DNA from: Beverwykella pulmonaria
Taxonomy: Eukaryota > Ascomycota > Dothideomycetes > Pleosporales > Melanommataceae
Assembly: GCA_001599595.1 (NCBI GenBank)
Contig: BCHH01000005.1
Span: 1,433,552 to 1,497,551 of the forward strand
Direction of reading: 5' to 3'
DNA length: 64,000 nucleotides
A program made the position numbers and the translations under genes. Every line of letters starts with the position of its first letter. Positions within the stretch are counted from its first letter, which is position 1. Shown here piece after piece: positions 22,857 through 33,400 of this stretch. Below the pieces are notes generated by a model, which was given only the letters and a program-made list of their open reading frames with translations, was not told the DNA's origin and searched no databases.

Positions 22857-23247
22857 CTAATCTCCTTCACATACTCCTTCGGCAAGATGTGCAACACACC
22901 CTTCCACATAAACGCCCAATACGCTAGTTGGAACCACCATCCATGAATGAGCGGTCAGCCAACGGACTTCTCTCAAAGCCAGTACGTGCAGAGTTACAGG
23001 ATAGAAAAGAAGATTCCTAGTGGCAATTGTTAAGGCTGTTTCAGTGTGGACGGCTAGTTTGGTGAAGTGATTGTTGAAGAAAAGGAAGGTGAAATAGGAA
23101 GCAGGGAGAATGAAAACGCTAACCAATATTCTCAAGGCAAAGGAAATCAATAGGCCGATATAGAGGGAGACGAGGAAGGGTAAGGGCTGAAGCTAGCTTT
23201 AGACCAAGAGGTGGTGTTGTGCCTTCGGTGGTGGAGATCGAGGCCAT
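22857..23247 (-). pseudogene. Small membrane protein with an apparent frameshift
   Basis: From the ATG at 23247 the frame reads MASISTTEGTTPPLGLKLAS and then ALTLP. From about 23180 the protein-like reading moves to the neighbouring frame: FLVSLYIGLLISFALRILVS, FILPASYFTFLFFNNHFTKL and AVHTETALTIATRN follow, ending in CVAHLAEGVCEGD at 22857. A single-base loss near 23180 explains this, unless a sequencing error does. About 130 residues with two or three hydrophobic helices. I do not recognise a family. It lies on the same strand as two other membrane-type frames at 23.5-24.9 kb. Confidence 0.35.
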
Positions 23248-23502
23248 CTTTGCGGTTCTTGAAGATAGTTCCTGGGCAGTGGTTGGACAATTGAACTCAG
23301 CTTTGAGAAATTAGAATAAGGAGCTCTGACAAGCGTGACTCGTCTAGGCCTAGCGCTAGCAGCTCCCCATCCGATCTAAGATAAAGTGAAAGGCGGAACA
23401 CGTGCTGCTGTAGCTATACAGACTTGAGCCAATTTCATTCCCACACTCAGCCAAGCAAGCCGACAACGCCCACCTCGCAATGAAAGCCCAATACAAAGTA
23501 TC

Positions 23503-23781
23503 CTACCTCCAGCCCACCAAATCCTCTCCCCCCATAATCCAAACCGTGCGTAATAGTAGCGGGAGCAGTACGGACCGCTGGTTACCCAGAATTCGAAACA
23601 AAACTCCACTCGCAAATCCGCGTCCATACCAGCTCTGAAAATTTATGTGATAAAAGTGTAGATGAATCCGGGGATTGCGGGGACCTGCGAAAGTGGACCA
23701 TGGCGATACGAGGAGGAAGAGGCGGGTATAGAGGGGCATGAGGGCGAAAAGGAAGAGACGGAGTTTGTTGTTAAAGGTCAT
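23503..23781 (-). CDS. Hypothetical small membrane-type ORF
   Basis: From the ATG at 23781 (MTFNNKLRLFLFALMPLYTR) the frame gives 92 residues with one strong hydrophobic helix near residues 7-24 and a basic, aromatic middle (HLHFYHINFQSWYGRG). An upstream in-frame codon at 23871 would lengthen it. It may be one exon of a longer gene, since a plausible continuation exists in another frame down to 23376. No family recognised; low confidence that it is expressed. Confidence 0.25.
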   Translation of the reverse strand: MTFNNKLRLFLFALMPLYTRLFLLVSPWSTFAGPRNPRIHLHFYHINFQSWYGRGFASGVLFRILGNQRSVLLPLLLRTVWIMGGEDLVGWR

Positions 23782-24213
23782 AGTGAGTGCAGGAGAAGTT
23801 ACTTCGACTGAGGAGGTTGGAGGTTGGACCGGCGTGGGCAATATGTTATCGGGTTGTGCGGATGTTAACACGGCGAAGTTGGAGTTGAGGGGTGTTATTC
23901 TGTCTTTTAACTAGCTAAAAAGTACAGGAAGAAGGCTCGCGTATTGATTATGAGAGCTGTTCGGCGAAACTCTCAGGGAAGGAGAGGTCGTGTATTTTAC
24001 CCGTGAGTGAAAAGAATGAAATCGTGTATATCTATCATGCAAATTTTTATCGAACAATGTTGTGCCAGAATTCATGCTGATGCGTCATACTAGGATATCC
24101 TTATCAGAATACCAGATACCCTCTATTTTATTGTGTTCAAATGTATCTTCGTCGTCGATTTCATTTCCTTCCTGTCAGTACTGCACCTCCTACGAAGACC
24201 GCAAGTTTCGATC
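23782..24213. other. Intergenic between membrane-type frames
   Basis: No gene or repeat seen; it contains the 3' flank of the gene ending at 24214. Confidence 0.4.
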
Positions 24214-24929
24214 TTACTTTTTGCCGTTGGCAATCGCTTCCTCATGAGATTGCTCAACGTGATTCTTTTCCTCTTCGGTAAGGTGCCTATCGACGAAGGC
24301 CAAGCGATTAGTGAGTTTCTCGTGATACAGGTTTCTCCAAGACTTACGAGTAGGTCCATCCCGCCAAGCCGTACTTCGACGTTGTGAAGAAGATATGGAA
24401 CCAGATGGCCGTCAATTGAGGACCTGATACGCTCTCACTCCTGAAAAGGAGCGTGAGCAGTGTCACGATGGCGACTATTGGGGGAAGGTGGAGCATTCTC
24501 TGAGGCTCGTTGTATTTGAAGCGATATTTTTCAACGAGGGGCTTTGTCGGAGGATCGTCAGATACAATGGGCTCATCAACCTATCGTAATGCTCACCGTA
24601 ATAACATTTCGGTCCGCTTCCAGCACTGGATTCGCCCATCGCGCGACTATGGTGAAATAAAGAACCGCCCATCGCCACCCCTCGATGTTTGAGAAGAACT
24701 TGCAGGCCAGTGCACACGTAGCGAAATCCAGGACAAAGCTCCTGAGCCACGCGACTTTGGAATTGATGCGAGCGTATGTGTCAGGGAGCTCATATTCGAC
24801 GACTACATTCAGTGCGTGGATTGCAGCGAAGATGATCGTGCCCACGGAATCCTTCGGAGCGATGTCGGCCCAAAGAGGAAGAGTGGTCAAGAAGAGGAAA
24901 CAGAGATAGTCGACGATGGTTGATGCCAT
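24214..24929 (-). CDS. Hypothetical multi-pass membrane protein
   Basis: Three exons, 24627..24929, 24348..24580 and 24214..24286, give 202 residues. The second intron (61 bases) has GTAAGT and GATAG ends and keeps frame. The first (46 bases, donor GTGCTG) is weaker but the reading continues cleanly across it, from ARWANP to VDEPIVSDDPP. Hydrophobic segments are near residues 5-20, 28-45, 70-85 and 90-100, with another pair (HLPPIVAIVTLLTLLF and TAIWFHIFF) in exon 2. The tail is charged, ending in EEEKNHVEQSHEEAIANGKK. I do not recognise the family. An ATG further upstream in the same frame (25097) is possible, but MASTIVDYLCFLF is the more natural start. Confidence 0.5.
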
Positions 24930-26865
24930 TGTTGTCGTGGGTGAGTTTGCGAGGTGGTATGTGTGAGGTGTGGGTGTGAAGTAGGAGCCGGAGGCGCCAG
25001 GTGTAAATTCCTGAGGTGTCGAATTGTTGAGGTGGCGTAGAGATCGTCTATATTGCCAATAAAAGGAAGTCAGTTGCTGACTCAGCGATGCCACCAAAGT
25101 ATCACCTCCAAGTTAACAACGCTTGCTTAAGGACAGTGAGAATGATTCGCTAGATTTAAAATAAATCCCGAAGAAGGCGTATTGCTTGTAGACTTTGCCA
25201 ACTACGAGTCTAAACTTCCAATTTTTATGACCAAGGCTGCGCGGCGACTCGAAAGCTAGTATCTACCATAAATAAAACCTGTGGCATTCTATAGCATGCG
25301 CATTAGTCTTGCCTAGGTGAGTTTTCTAGAAGTTTTCTCCATTATTACTAGAATTGTGAGAGCAATCTTAAGTAAACACGGCCTCCTTTGTGTCATAAAC
25401 ATGATAAGATAGGAAACAGCGCCCATTGAACTTGTGCACAAGCATGTCATGAAGAAAAAATGTAAGCACAGGACACAATGAGTCACGTGGATACACTACT
25501 GACTAATCAGTCCATTATATATTTATCAACTGTACATACTTCATACTTCATACACATCTTGATACTATCTCCTCCACACTACTGCTTAAGATAACTCAAT
25601 GATAGCGTCTATACATTAGAGACATGAGGAGGGAGACTAACATGGTTCCAGAGATAAAAAAAGCCGTTCTCAGCTACAAAATTGCTTGAACCACTTAGGA
25701 CTAGCTTCGATAATATGGAGTTCAAGATGTAGGGAAATGGTATGACGCCTATAGTTCTATGCTCCTTCACCGGAGAGAGTCAACATAGGAAAGTATCACA
25801 CAACATTTCTAAATATCCTTCAAAAACAAAATTCATTGAGAATTGAATTTAATTAGGACCCATGCTATACAACAACCGATATCCGGCTGTTGGAAAAATT
25901 TCTACTGCTAGCAAGGAACCTTAAACTACATATGATACTATTTTGAAGAAGATATCGGCAGCCTTGACTATATCACTGCCAGTTACATGCTTATCAATAT
26001 GTATCCCCCCAAGCCAGCCAAGTCGCCCCGTCCAATTATGCTACTACCTATATGTTAGACTCTTTATGGCAGAGTAGCAGAAACTGGTGGTCCTACTGCT
26101 ATCATCCGTCTTCCCAAGAATCTTAGCACTAGCCCTGATGAAATTTTTATCGAGATCAAAAAAATGGTTGATTATAGAAAAATATGTAGCTATATCATGG
26201 ACCAATGAGCATTCTTAGTAATTTCGTGAACTCATGAGGTACTTCAGCCTCTGAAGTCCAGTACCATGAGACATTGAAGGGTATATCCTCCCCCAGAAGA
26301 AAAAGGTTGGGGTAACTCCTCTAACTAATGTGCATGTACAAACTGGATCGCATCATTAGCCTGTTATCCTACAGGCATGGTTACTGAATTGATCTAAGGG
26401 AATCATATCTGCCCAGGGTGTCTTAATCTATCGAAGGGATGAAAATCCATTTGGTGGATAGGCTGTACTGCAGAACACTATTTCTTCTCTTGATTGTCAT
26501 ATGGTCTTTTATTCGCGTTTCATTCTCTACGTGCACTTCATTTATCACATTTGTCACTACAAAACAACAAATATTTCATTGACTTTGGGGCCTTAATTCT
26601 GTTATCATGACCTGGCTATTCTAAGAGAATTACCTTCCTATCGATTAGATGCACAATAATTGTTTCTATTTGGCGCTTTTTCTGGTTATTTTTTAAGAAA
26701 ATTTCGAGATACTGGGGGAAACAAGACGTTGAGTCTGATTAAGGGAATTGAGGCTTCTAAGGATCATCGGGTGTCGAAGAAATTTAATGTAAGCAAGGCA
26801 TTTCCATGAAAGCCAATTTTCTCTCATCCCTATCTCTCATATACTTGCACTCCGTTCTCATACTT
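24930..26865. other. AT-rich gene-free stretch, 1.9 kb
   Basis: From about 25130 to 26850 the sequence is AT-rich with no long frame on either strand. A short plus frame near 26075-26205 (containing AIIRLPKNLSTSPDEIF) is bounded by stops and unrecognised. The pattern fits old RIP-decayed repeat DNA. Confidence 0.5.
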
Positions 26866-28052
26866 CTACATCTCGATTAACACCTTTAGCGCCTTCTCCT
26901 CTCCTGCCTTCTTAAATGTGTCATATGCCTGCAGCATGTCCCCAAATTTCAACGAATGCGTAATTAACTTCTCAGCGGGCAACTTCTTCGCCGCCAGCAA
27001 CTTCAACAGCATTGGAGTCGTCGTAGTATCGACCAATCTCGTCGTGATTGCTATCTTTCGTCAACATTTTTGCTCTAGGTTATGATTAATGGAGAATATA
27101 ACTCACCGATATTTCTATCCCAGAGGTTTTCGAGATGCAGGTCGGCTTTGGTACCATGTACACCAATATTCGCAATCACTCCCCCGGGTGCGACCAACTC
27201 TTGGCTTTGCTGGAACGTCTCCGGAATGCCGACCGCTTCGATAACAGCATCGCAGCCTCTTCCTCCCGTGACCTCATTGACGAGGTCGACAGCGCCGGAT
27301 GGAGACGACGTATGCGTAGCGCCCAGACTCTTTGCAACCTGGAGTCGATTCTCATCACCATCAATCATGATGATGGTACTTGGAGAGTACAATTGTGCTG
27401 TGATGAGAGAAGCCAGGCCCACCGGACCTGCACCCACAATCACGACGCTAGAACCAGGCGCCACTTTCCCATTCAATACACCGCATTCGAATCCAGTCGG
27501 GAAGATATCGGACAAAAGGACGAGAGCCTTCTCATCGACGCCGTTCGGCACTTTGAACAGGCTGTTTTCGGCGTGCGGGATGCGGACGAACTCCGCTTGT
27601 GTGCCATCAATTTTGTTGCCGAGAAGCCAGCCGCCAGTTTCGCAGTGCGAGTACATTCCTTTCTTACAATATTCGCAGGTCGCACAGGATGTGATGCACG
27701 ATATGAGGACATTATCGCCTTCTTTCAAGTTTGAAAGACCAGCGCCGGCAGATGCAACAGTTCCGACTCCTTCGTGACCTAGGATACGGCCGGAGGGAAT
27801 GGTCGGCACATCGCCTTTCAGGATATGCAGATCGGTGCCGCAAATGGTCGAGTACTTCAACTTAATGATGGCATCCGTTGGTTTTTGTATCTCGGGTTTG
27901 GGGACATCGGAGAGCTTTGGTGCATTGTTGGGTCCTTGGTAAGTAAGTGCCTTCATGGTTATGGTGCGTAGAAATGGAAGGTTTAGCTTTCGAGGATGGT
28001 GGTGCGAGGCGTGACGCAAAGTATGCTGGAACACAGTCTTGGTGGTCTGCAT
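26866..28052 (-). CDS. Zinc-dependent alcohol dehydrogenase (MDR family)
   Basis: Two exons, 27107..28052 and 26866..27050, give 376 residues; the 56-base intron has GTGAGT and GATAG ends and joins LWDRNI to AITTRLVDT. Catalytic zinc ligands are in STICGTDLHILKG (Cys) and GRILGHEGVG (His-Glu). The structural zinc cysteines appear as CITSCATCEYCKKGMYSHC, and the NAD(P)-binding loop as VVIVGAGPVGLASL. This is the class of fungal secondary-alcohol/butanediol-type dehydrogenases. The usual start would be MKALTYQG at 27956; the frame extends 32 residues upstream with MQTTKTVFQHTLRHASHHHP and RKLNLPFLRT, arginine-rich and acid-free, which could be a mitochondrial presequence. A TGATCACGTG palindrome lies about 120 bases upstream of the longer start. 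Confidence 0.9.
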
Positions 28053-28879
28053 GATTTAAATGGTGCGATGGTGGCTGTTTTTTAGGGTTACACGGGTCGT
28101 TTAAGTGCAGCTTTGCATTGGTGTGGGAAAAGTGTGTGGTGGTGCGGTGGCATGACCGGAGACCGCCTGAAATGATCACGTGAGAGGTCCAGAGTGACCA
28201 GGGTTGTGATTCAAACCATGCCATTGGTGGATCGTAAAAAGACAGATCGAACAAAATGTGTGAGACACGAAAAAAATGGAATAAAAGATTTATGGGGATC
28301 CCGTAATCTTTGGTTCGAGAAGCTTGTGACAAAGGAGTTGGAAAAATACCACTTCTGCTTCTTTTCACGCACTTTGATTTAGCATACCTACTCTTAAGCA
28401 TCCCAAACCTCCGGTCAAGCTACTCCCCCGTCATGACTCCTCGCGCCCGCCATCGACATATTGATTTCGGCCTTGATGTCAACCTCTACGACGACCTCTC
28501 TTCTTCCTCCTCGCCTGACCCTTTTGATTGGAGCTGGGAGCATGATCACGGCGGTCGACTGGTTGCACAGATGTAACGGTTTAGGCTAGTCCAGATGTAG
28601 CTAGTTGATCTTGGTCCGACAGCATATAAGCTGCTCTGACTTGATCTGACCCAGAACAACACAGTCTCCACTTGATCATTGTCCCCATCAGAAAACCCTT
28701 ACAACAGATCTAAGCTCAAGCGCGCGAAGACAGTTAGTGTAGATGTGTTTAAGCATGGTTAGTATGAAGCTGACAAGGCAAAACGTCTCGCAATATATAG
28801 TCAACAAAACTCAACCTTAAAGAACACAAAGGTAAACTAGAAGATGTAGAGGGCAAGACAGTTTAGGATAGTGTCACTC
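28053..28879. other. Intergenic; one 47-codon ORF
   Basis: It holds the promoter side of the alcohol dehydrogenase. A plus-strand frame at 28433..28576 (47 residues, acidic-serine rich: DLSSSSSPDPFDWSWEHD) starts in a fair ATG context but is unrecognised. Nothing else is supported. Confidence 0.35.
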
Positions 28880-29301
28880 TGTGACAGTCAAGAATTATTA
28901 CTATAGGCTGCCGGCTATTGGTTGTCTGCAATGTAGGTATAAGTCTCTCTGTCGGTATACCCGCCCGTGAAATGGGAAGGTCCTATAGACGCTGTTAATC
29001 GACTGCCCGTGGGTTTCGCAGAACGCTAATCCACGGCGGTGCAAGAGCGCAGGGTACNGTTGGAAGGGTACGGTAGAAAGAGTATGTATTGCTTGTGACC
29101 ACGAATCTTCTACGTAGCAAGGGCTAGCAGCGACGTCGAAGTCCTCTGCTAGCTTGCCAATTGTAGGTTTTGATTCTCNGGTGTGTCCTCCTTCTAAATT
29201 GCCGGGGCCGTATATTTATGCCTGTGCGGATCGCTCGCTTAATCCACCCAGTCCTCCTTCTGAGTCATTGTTATATACCGTGCAATCCACTGTAATACCA
29301 A
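28880..29301. repeat. Possible solo LTR, tentative
   Basis: The segment begins TGTGACAGTC, like many fungal LTRs, and is bracketed by the same five bases, CACTC, at 28875..28879 and 29302..29306. It ends in CCAA rather than CA, so the boundary or the idea may be wrong. It contains both ambiguous bases of the window. No second copy is present to compare. Confidence 0.2.
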
Positions 29302-29347
29302 CACTCTCCTTACTCTAAATTATAAACTCTTCGCGACTATAGTATCC

Positions 29348-29945
29348 CTATTTAATTCCTGTACATGGTAAGTAGCTGCGAATAGTGTAGGCAGGTAGCA
29401 TAGCCCATGTATCCCCCCTCTTGGCGTTCTGTGCATACTGTGTAGGGTGGCCAACATATGCGTAGGCGTAATGCCTCCACCTAGTTTTCTTATTAAATAT
29501 TAACTTGTCTAGAAATACTAGGTTATTATTTGTAAATCTCCTTATACTGTTTTGGTAGGACTCTTGGAGATCCTTTTTGAGGGTAATTAAGAACAGCAGC
29601 ATTGTACAATAAGACTAATTGTTCTTCTTTAAGTATTTTGACACCACAGACCAGCTAGTCTTTACGCCTCTCTCTACCACAACCACTGTACAGTCTCATC
29701 CTAATACATTTAGCCTAAACAAATCAGCTTATCAAACAGAGTGTAGTCATCTTCGTCGCTAATCTTAGGCCTGGCGCCAAGTTTGCTCTGCAATAGCTTA
29801 CGTACACACCCGTACGTTTTTAGGTTGTGGATGACGTTGTCTACAGCGTGTAGAGAACAACCTTCACGATCTGCTATATCGGCCCTCCCCCATCCAAGTT
29901 CAATAAATTAGTTTATATTAAGACGCGTACGTGTAGAGAGACTGC
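29348..29945 (-). mobile_element. Dead Tc1/mariner-type DDE transposase relic
   Basis: Read on the minus strand, 29945..29700 encodes a helix-turn-helix half: GWGRADIADREGCSLHAVDN, then VIHNLKTYG, then LGARPKISDEDDYTLFDKL, matching the N-terminal DNA-binding part of fungal Tc1/mariner-like transposases. From 29602 to 29348 the catalytic core follows: QESYQNSIRRF, LVFLDKL (first catalytic Asp), TRWRHYAYAYVGHPTQYAQN, and MLPAYTIRSYLPCTGIK. The order and the core pattern (V/F-D-E-S, then R..YGW, then S-I-L-P-A) fit the family. Many TAA and TAG codons and frame changes separate the pieces, and the GC content is low, so the element is dead and probably RIP-mutated. Terminal repeats were not found. 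Confidence 0.65.
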
Positions 29946-30451
29946 GGGAGGTAAATGTAGGTGCTCGACGAGGGGGCGGGAAGCGACACTGTGGGCTCAA
30001 TACAGCGTTACTACAACACCAAAAACCGCGTCAGTATAGGCCACTATATACGCAACTACAGCTTCAACTTACCTGAGTACGATCACGAGCGTGAGTCTAG
30101 ATTACTGATGCGTCGTAGCCAAATTCCATAGATTTCAAGTTTTTAGCAGGGAAGCTGAGGGTGGAAATGAATTAACCGATGGCGCCAAGGAGAACCCCCG
30201 ATTTACGAATTTAACAAATTTCGCTTGGTGGGCTGACCTGTGCTCTCCCATGGCGGTGGAGGCATGATCACACCATGTTGGATGTGGGTAAAGTCTATCA
30301 TAAACTCTGCTATTCCACATCTCCTCACCATCCTTCTGACACCCTCGAAATTGCTTATGAGTTTTCGCCTATTTTTTTTCTAAGCTCGCTATAACTCCTA
30401 GACCAGACCGTCAGCTTCCCCGTAAGTGTTCAAGATTGAACCAGGCGCATC
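29946..30451. other. Intergenic; 5' flank of the STAND receptor gene
   Basis: The first part may belong to the same dead transposon. The last 200 bases before 30452 include a T-run (30372-30380) and should hold the promoter of the receptor gene. No gene is seen. Confidence 0.4.
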
Positions 30452-33400
30452 ATGTTGGACCCTGCAACTGCTGTCGGCGTCGCTAGCGCTGTGGTACAGT
30501 TTGTGGACTTCGGAGTTACCCTGTTCAAATCAACCCAGGAGATATCCAAATCCTTGGCTGGTATGACGACTGAGACTGGCGAAATTGAGCACGTCGTCAA
30601 CAGCCTCCAAGAGCACATCCAACGGCTCCAAGAATGCCGCGGCATCCCAAAAACTTCAAATCTGGTCAAATTGTTGAATGACTGCATCGCCCTCGCCAAT
30701 GAGATATTGGAGAAGACTCAGAAGCACAAGAAAAGCAACCAAAAATTCTTAGCAAACCTCCGACCTGGATTCTTTACTTTATGGGATAAGAAAGACGTCA
30801 ATGAAATGCGGCTTCGGATGGATAGATTGCAAGATGCATTGAACTCACATCTCGCAGTGGACACAAAGTAAAATCTGCTAACTCCACTTAGGAATACATA
30901 GTCGTTGCTGATATAGATGTAGTTTGAAACTTGTCTCGTTCAAAGACGAGGTCCTGGGTCGTCTCGAGGAAACTGGAAGTACATCAATTATTCTACTCCT
31001 AGCGATAATTCGAAAGCAAAAGATAAGAGAGCAAAAAGAGCAACTGGAAAAGCTTCAAATTGCCAAGAAGGCAATCCCAGACCTCTCTGATTTAGTCCGC
31101 TGCCTTCCAGGTACCCGTGAGCACCTACTCTTGGAACTTCGTCAATGGGTCAACGGCGATATCGAGGATATGAGGCCCATCTGCTGGTTGTCCGGTTCTG
31201 CAGGGACGGGAAAGTCAACGATAGCTCTCACAATAGCCCGTCATTATCAAGAAACGAATCAGCTCGCAGGATTGTTTTTCTTCGACAAAGGTATCGAACC
31301 AAAGTTCCTAGTCACCACGATTGCAAAGCAGCTTGCTGATACGTCTGATGCCATCCTTGAGCAGATAGTCAGGGTCATCGAGGGTTCGGGAGTCAAGAAA
31401 ATAGAAGCCATGAACCTGACTGAGCAATGGGATGCATTGGTACAGAAGCCGCTTTCGAATGCCCTGCCAGCGTCTGGACCTCTGGTCATGGTTATCGATG
31501 CTCTGGATCAATGCCTGGAGAAAAAGCAACAAAGAGCAATCATCAAACTTATATCCCAATCAAAATCTCAAAACGGAATGAAACTGCGAATCCTATTGAC
31601 CAGTAGATCGGACCGACTCATTGATAGCGCTTTCAATTGTTTTCCAGAGAACGCTCTCTATCACAAATCTTTGGACGAAATTCCTAGCGAATACGTCGAC
31701 AAAGATATTCGGGCTTATCTGAACAGCGAATTCAACACAATTCGAAGTGAACGCCCAGATCGCTACAATAAGGACTGGCCTGGTGAGGATGATATCGCAA
31801 AATTAGTCAAGCGCTCCGCGGGACTATTCCTGTGGGCTGCTACTGCGTGTCGGTACATTGGCGACAATTGCCAGTACAAATACTGCAAGAAGAACCTCAA
31901 GGCTGTGCTTCATGCGGATTCTATTACAACTGGAGAAGCAGAAGATAGAGATCCTGAAGGGAAGATGAACGATCTCTACCTCAAGGTTCTCCGGGCATCA
32001 ATTGCTGGCCGAGAATATCATGAAACCGAAATCTGCAGCTCTTTCAAACTCCTTCTTGGATCTATTGCTGTCTCGTTCTCATCCCTGTCATCGTTGCAGT
32101 GGGCCGCATTGCTCAATGTTACCCCAGATTTTGTATCAGATGGTCTTGAGGAATTTTGGGCTATTTTGAAAATCCCGGAGAGCCGAACAGACCCTATTCG
32201 TTTACATCACCCCTCATTTCGCGAGTTCCTCCTGAACTCTTCCAGGTGTAAAGACACACGATTTCAAATTCAAGAAGAGGATGCACACAAGGTACTCGCC
32301 CATAGATGTCTAGAGCTCATGCAAGGCGGCTTGAAAAAGAACATTTGCGCATTGTCATCACCCGGAAGCTCCATTGAAGATGTTTCGGCCCAACAGGTGG
32401 AAAAATGTATGGGAATTGAATTGCAATACGCGTGTCTGAATTGGCCGAGACATATTCAAATGCATAAACATCTACTCCACGACGATGATCAGGTATTCCG
32501 ATTTCTCAAAGCCCACTTGCTTCACTGGTTCGAAGCGCTCGCTCTCATCCATGCTCTTTCGGACGTCATTCATGTCCTTGTCATGCTCCAACCATTGATA
32601 GCTGTGAGTGACTATTATCCGCAGATGAAACATTATTAGTTGCCCTAACCATCTTTAGGAGTTGAACAGTGAGAATATCCGATTATTTTTGCACGATGCT
32701 AAAAGATTCATTCTCTTTAATCTTTCTCTCATTGAAGAGAATCCGCTGCAGGCCTACTGTGGAGCCCTCGTTTACTCCCCGGAGACAAGCATTATTCGCG
32801 AAACATTTAAAGATCAAATTCCTTCCTGGATTAGTATGACCCCCAATCAACAAAAGAAGTGGTCCCCAGTACTGCAAACCATTGGTCCAGGGGGTTGCGG
32901 ATCTGCAGCAACATTTTCATGGGATGAGAAGTATATAGCTTTCTCTTTTGACCAAACGGTGTATGTTTCAAATTCCATGTCTGGTGCCATCGTTAGAAAG
33001 TTCGTACTGCCACTTGAAAGATCAAAGATCAACGCGATCACGGATCTAGCCTTCTCCCCGGATAATTCGCTGCTTGCATCGGCGTCCTGGGACTGCTATG
33101 TACGGGTGTGGGATCTTGCTACCGGGGAACTAAATTGCCTGTTGGACACAATCAAAGGCTGGGTCTGGTGCGTCTCATTCTCTGGAAATGGCAAATTACT
33201 AGTAACGGGATCGGAACGAACTTGGGCATCCAACGATTCCATCCTTCGAGTGTGGGATATCACCACAAAAAAATGCTTGGCTGAGCTGAACGAACAACGA
33301 GGAAATGTCAAAGCGATTGCTTTCGCGAATGACAGGCAATTAACAGGCTTGGTTGACACCCACGGGAATCGTTTCAAAGTCTGCGTATGGGATTTCTCAA

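Noticed and set aside
27082..27777. 231- and 199-codon plus-strand frames
   Set aside because: Antisense to the alcohol dehydrogenase, whose zinc and nucleotide motifs settle the strand.
28880..29301. A confident call of a complete LTR
   Set aside because: The end is CCAA rather than CA and there is no second copy in the window, so it is kept only as a tentative repeat.
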